From: JAXDLK01 sp034666665
Lineage (GTDB): Bacteria > Desulfobacterota > Binatia > JACPRU01
Reading direction: 5' to 3'
Length of the DNA stretch: 7,228 nt
Assembly (NCBI GenBank): GCA_034666665.1
Contig: JAXDLK010000349.1
Coordinates: 1-7,228 of the forward strand
The notes beneath the pieces are model-generated. The model made no database searches. It had not been told where the DNA came from and saw only the letters and a program-made list of their open reading frames with translations. Position 1 is the first letter of the stretch. The number at the start of each line of letters is the position of its first letter. Positions 5,676 to 7,228 of the stretch are shown here, piece by piece. The position numbers were made by a program, and so were the translations under genes.

Positions 5676-6122
5676 ATGACCGTTTCCGAGACCGAAGCGT
5701 GGCTCTGCCGAGAGATCGTCGCCGGCGCCGCCGACGCAATCGTCTTCGCCGACCGGAGCGGCGTCATCCGCCTCTGGAACGCCGGCGCCGAAGCGATGTT
5801 CGGCTACTCCGCCGAGGAGGCGATCGGCCAGACGCTCGACTTGATCATTCCCGAACGGCTACGGGAACGGCACTGGGAAGGCTATCGCACCGTGATGGAC
5901 ACGGGCTCGACCCGGTACGGCCGCGAGATCCTCGCAGTGCCGGCGCTCCGGAAGGACGGAAGTCGCATCTCGGTCGAATTCTCGATCGCGCTCCTCAAAA
6001 ACGATCGCGGCGAGATCGCCGGGCCGGCCGCGATCATGCGCGACGTGACCGCGCGCTGGAACGAGGAGCGGAAGCTGAAGGAGCGGCTCGCCTCGCTCGA
6101 AACCAAGGCTCGAGAACCGTGA
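5676..6122 (+). CDS. Stand-alone PAS-domain protein, possible heme sensor
   Basis: A 148-residue protein made of one PAS domain (about 8-126) and a short charged helix (127-146) that is probably a coiled coil. There is no kinase, GGDEF or DNA-binding part and no signal peptide, so it is likely a cytoplasmic sensor working through partners. S-box features in order: ADAIVFADRSGVIRLWN (19-35), AEAMFGYSAEEAIGQ (38-52), IIPERLRERHWEGY (57-70), LRKDGSRISVEF (91-102), and the end motif AAIMRDVT (118-125). By recollected alignment with Bradyrhizobium FixL, H66 in RERHWEGY matches the heme-binding His200 without gaps, while the oxygen-contacting Arg220 position is a leucine (L86). Heme binding is thus possible but unproven, and this RERH-GY pattern may also occur in PAS domains that bind something else. 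It sits between the phosphoesterase (19 bases) and a c-type cytochrome gene (70 bases). Confidence 0.88.
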   Translation: MTVSETEAWLCREIVAGAADAIVFADRSGVIRLWNAGAEAMFGYSAEEAIGQTLDLIIPERLRERHWEGYRTVMDTGSTRYGREILAVPALRKDGSRISVEFSIALLKNDRGEIAGPAAIMRDVTARWNEERKLKERLASLETKAREP

Positions 6123-6176
6123 ACGCCGTGCGGCGCCCGATCCTCGCGGCCCGCGGTCCCGGCGAAGCCGTGCATC

Positions 6177-6182
6177 CGGAGG
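6177..6182 (+). promoter_or_regulatory. Ribosome binding site of the cytochrome gene
   Basis: CGGAGG ends ten bases before the ATG at 6193. A second in-frame ATG at 6199 is 16 bases away, so the first is preferred. Confidence 0.55.
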
Positions 6183-6192
6183 CATCGTCCAC

Positions 6193-7228
6193 ATGAGAAT
6201 GAAGAAGCTCCTCGGCGTCGTGGTCGCGGCCGTCGTCCTCCGATCGGGTGCCGCCTCGGCGTACGAGGCGGACGAGCGGCAGCGTCCCGATCAGAACTGG
6301 ACGGCGGAACAGAGCCACTGGTTCCACCACGCGGGCCAGGGAACGTTCATCTTGCCGTATCACTGGTTCCTGGCGCTCGAACGGCCGACGCTTCGGCTGT
6401 TCGGGACCGTTCCGCTCTTCCGCGAGGAGGACAACCTCGCGCGCTTCGGGTTTCTCCCGAGCCCGACGGACCCGCGGTACAACCCCGATGGTCTGCCGAT
6501 CGGCTTCGCCAAGGACCGCGTCCGGGATCCCGACACCGGCGACGAGGTCGAGGTGGTCGGTCTCACGTGCGCCGCCTGTCACACGTCGGAGATCCAGTAC
6601 CGCGGCGAGAAGATCCTCGTCGATGGCGGATCGGCGATGATCGACGTCACCGCCTTCCAGCGCGAGCTCGGCCTCGCGGTCGGCTACACCGCCAAGGTGC
6701 CGTTCCGCTTCGGCCGCTTCGCCGCGCGGGTCCTCGGCGATGGCGCGACCGCGGAGGCCGAGGCGGAGCTCCGGAAGCGCTTCGATGCCGTGCTCGCCAG
6801 CGGCGTCGGCGAGAAGCGCGTCGCGGAAGCACGGCGGCTCTACGAGGTGCCCGGAGGCTTCACCCGGACCGATGCGCTCGGCCGCATCGGCAATCTCGTC
6901 TTCGGTCTCCAGCTCGACGAGGAGAACCTCCGTGTCGCCGACGCGCCGGTGAATTATCCGCCGCTGTGGGACGCCTCGTGGTTCGACTGGGTTCAGTACA
7001 ACGCCTCCATCCAGCAGCCGATGGCGCGAAACATCGGCGAGGCGCTCGGCGTCCGCGCACGGATCGACCTGAAAGGACGCGACGAGGAGCTCTACCGGTC
7101 CACGGTCAACGTGCGGAACCTGTACGAGATGGAGAAGCTGCTGTCCGGGCCGGAGCCGTTCGAAGGTCTTCGCGCGCCGAAGTGGCCCGAGGACATCCTC
7201 GGCGAGATCGATCGGCAGAAAGCGGCTC
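6193..7228 (+). CDS. RoxA-like di-heme cytochrome c peroxidase-family protein, 5' part
   Basis: The frame opens at 6193 and runs without a stop to the window end, giving 345 residues of a longer protein (relatives are roughly 600-700). Residues 1-23 form a Sec signal peptide: MRMKK, a hydrophobic core, and a likely cleavage site after ASA, before Y24. The mature protein begins with the pattern SHWFHHAGQGTFILPYHWF (41-59), then ALERP, RFGFLPSP and NPDGLPIGF (97-105), followed by one c-type heme motif, CAACH (126-130, codons 6568-6582). This order is that of proteins annotated as di-heme cytochrome c peroxidase and related to the rubber oxygenase RoxA; the second CxxCH is expected beyond the window. 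It should be exported and receive heme covalently in the periplasm. Function may be peroxidase, oxygenase or electron transfer; rubber cleavage should not be assumed. It follows the PAS gene on the same strand. Confidence 0.85.
   Translation, partial: MRMKKLLGVVVAAVVLRSGAASAYEADERQRPDQNWTAEQSHWFHHAGQGTFILPYHWFLALERPTLRLFGTVPLFREEDNLARFGFLPSPTDPRYNPDGLPIGFAKDRVRDPDTGDEVEVVGLTCAACHTSEIQYRGEKILVDGGSAMIDVTAFQRELGLAVGYTAKVPFRFGRFAARVLGDGATAEAEAELRKRFDAVLASGVGEKRVAEARRLYEVPGGFTRTDALGRIGNLVFGLQLDEENLRVADAPVNYPPLWDASWFDWVQYNASIQQPMARNIGEALGVRARIDLKGRDEELYRSTVNVRNLYEMEKLLSGPEPFEGLRAPKWPEDILGEIDRQKAA

Noticed and set aside
6123..6192. Possible terminator between the PAS and cytochrome genes
   Set aside because: Only very short GC stems are present and no T run follows, so shared transcription remains possible.
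1..7228. A defence system, mobile element or biosynthetic cluster
   Set aside because: No transposase, integrase, nuclease, toxin, reverse transcriptase, repeat array or assembly-line enzyme is encoded. The genes are metabolic, envelope and sensory types.

Overview
The window is 7,228 bases of GC-rich DNA with a strong G/C bias at third codon positions. Every gene I can support lies on the + strand. A lipoprotein signal and a periplasmic c-type cytochrome precursor point to a Gram-negative bacterium. The mix of beta-oxidation genes, a repeat-bearing membrane protein, a stand-alone PAS protein and a RoxA-like cytochrome would fit a soil or marine lineage of the Myxococcota/Binatota/Acidobacteriota kind. 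That placement is only an impression. I see no transposase, tRNA, rRNA, CRISPR array or phage gene.

Layout. Bases 1-774 hold the C-terminal part of a serine beta-lactamase/esterase-family hydrolase whose start lies before the window. Bases 854-1480 encode a small single-pass membrane protein with five copies of a roughly 22-residue repeat. A 16-bp stem hairpin at 1501-1539 closes this part. Next is a leader region (1540-1707) with an inverted repeat and a tiny 12-codon ORF that overlaps the next start codon. It precedes a tight two-gene unit: a crotonase-fold enzyme (1708-2496) and an acyl-CoA dehydrogenase of the ACAD10/11-like type (2506-3804). A perfect 10-bp hairpin overlaps the stop codon of the dehydrogenase.

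A 166-base intergenic region (3805-3970) with several dyad symmetries precedes a lipoprotein of the alkaline phosphatase/nucleotide pyrophosphatase superfamily (3971-5656). Then come a stand-alone PAS-domain protein (5676-6122) and the first 345 codons of a RoxA-like, probably di-heme, cytochrome c peroxidase-family protein (6193 to the window end). No gene-free stretch exceeds 300 bases; the longest is 1481-1707.

How the genes may work together. The crotonase and the dehydrogenase are very likely co-translated and act on acyl-CoA thioesters. The crotonase lacks both catalytic glutamates of true enoyl-CoA hydratases, so an isomerase-like or other reaction is more likely than hydration. The phosphoesterase, PAS protein and cytochrome are close enough to share a transcript, but their functional link is unproven. 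The PAS protein has a histidine where FixL binds heme, which makes a redox or gas-sensing role beside the cytochrome gene a testable idea. I found no clear-cut new multi-gene system. The most unusual features are the leader before the crotonase gene, the repeat membrane protein, and the altered active site of the crotonase.
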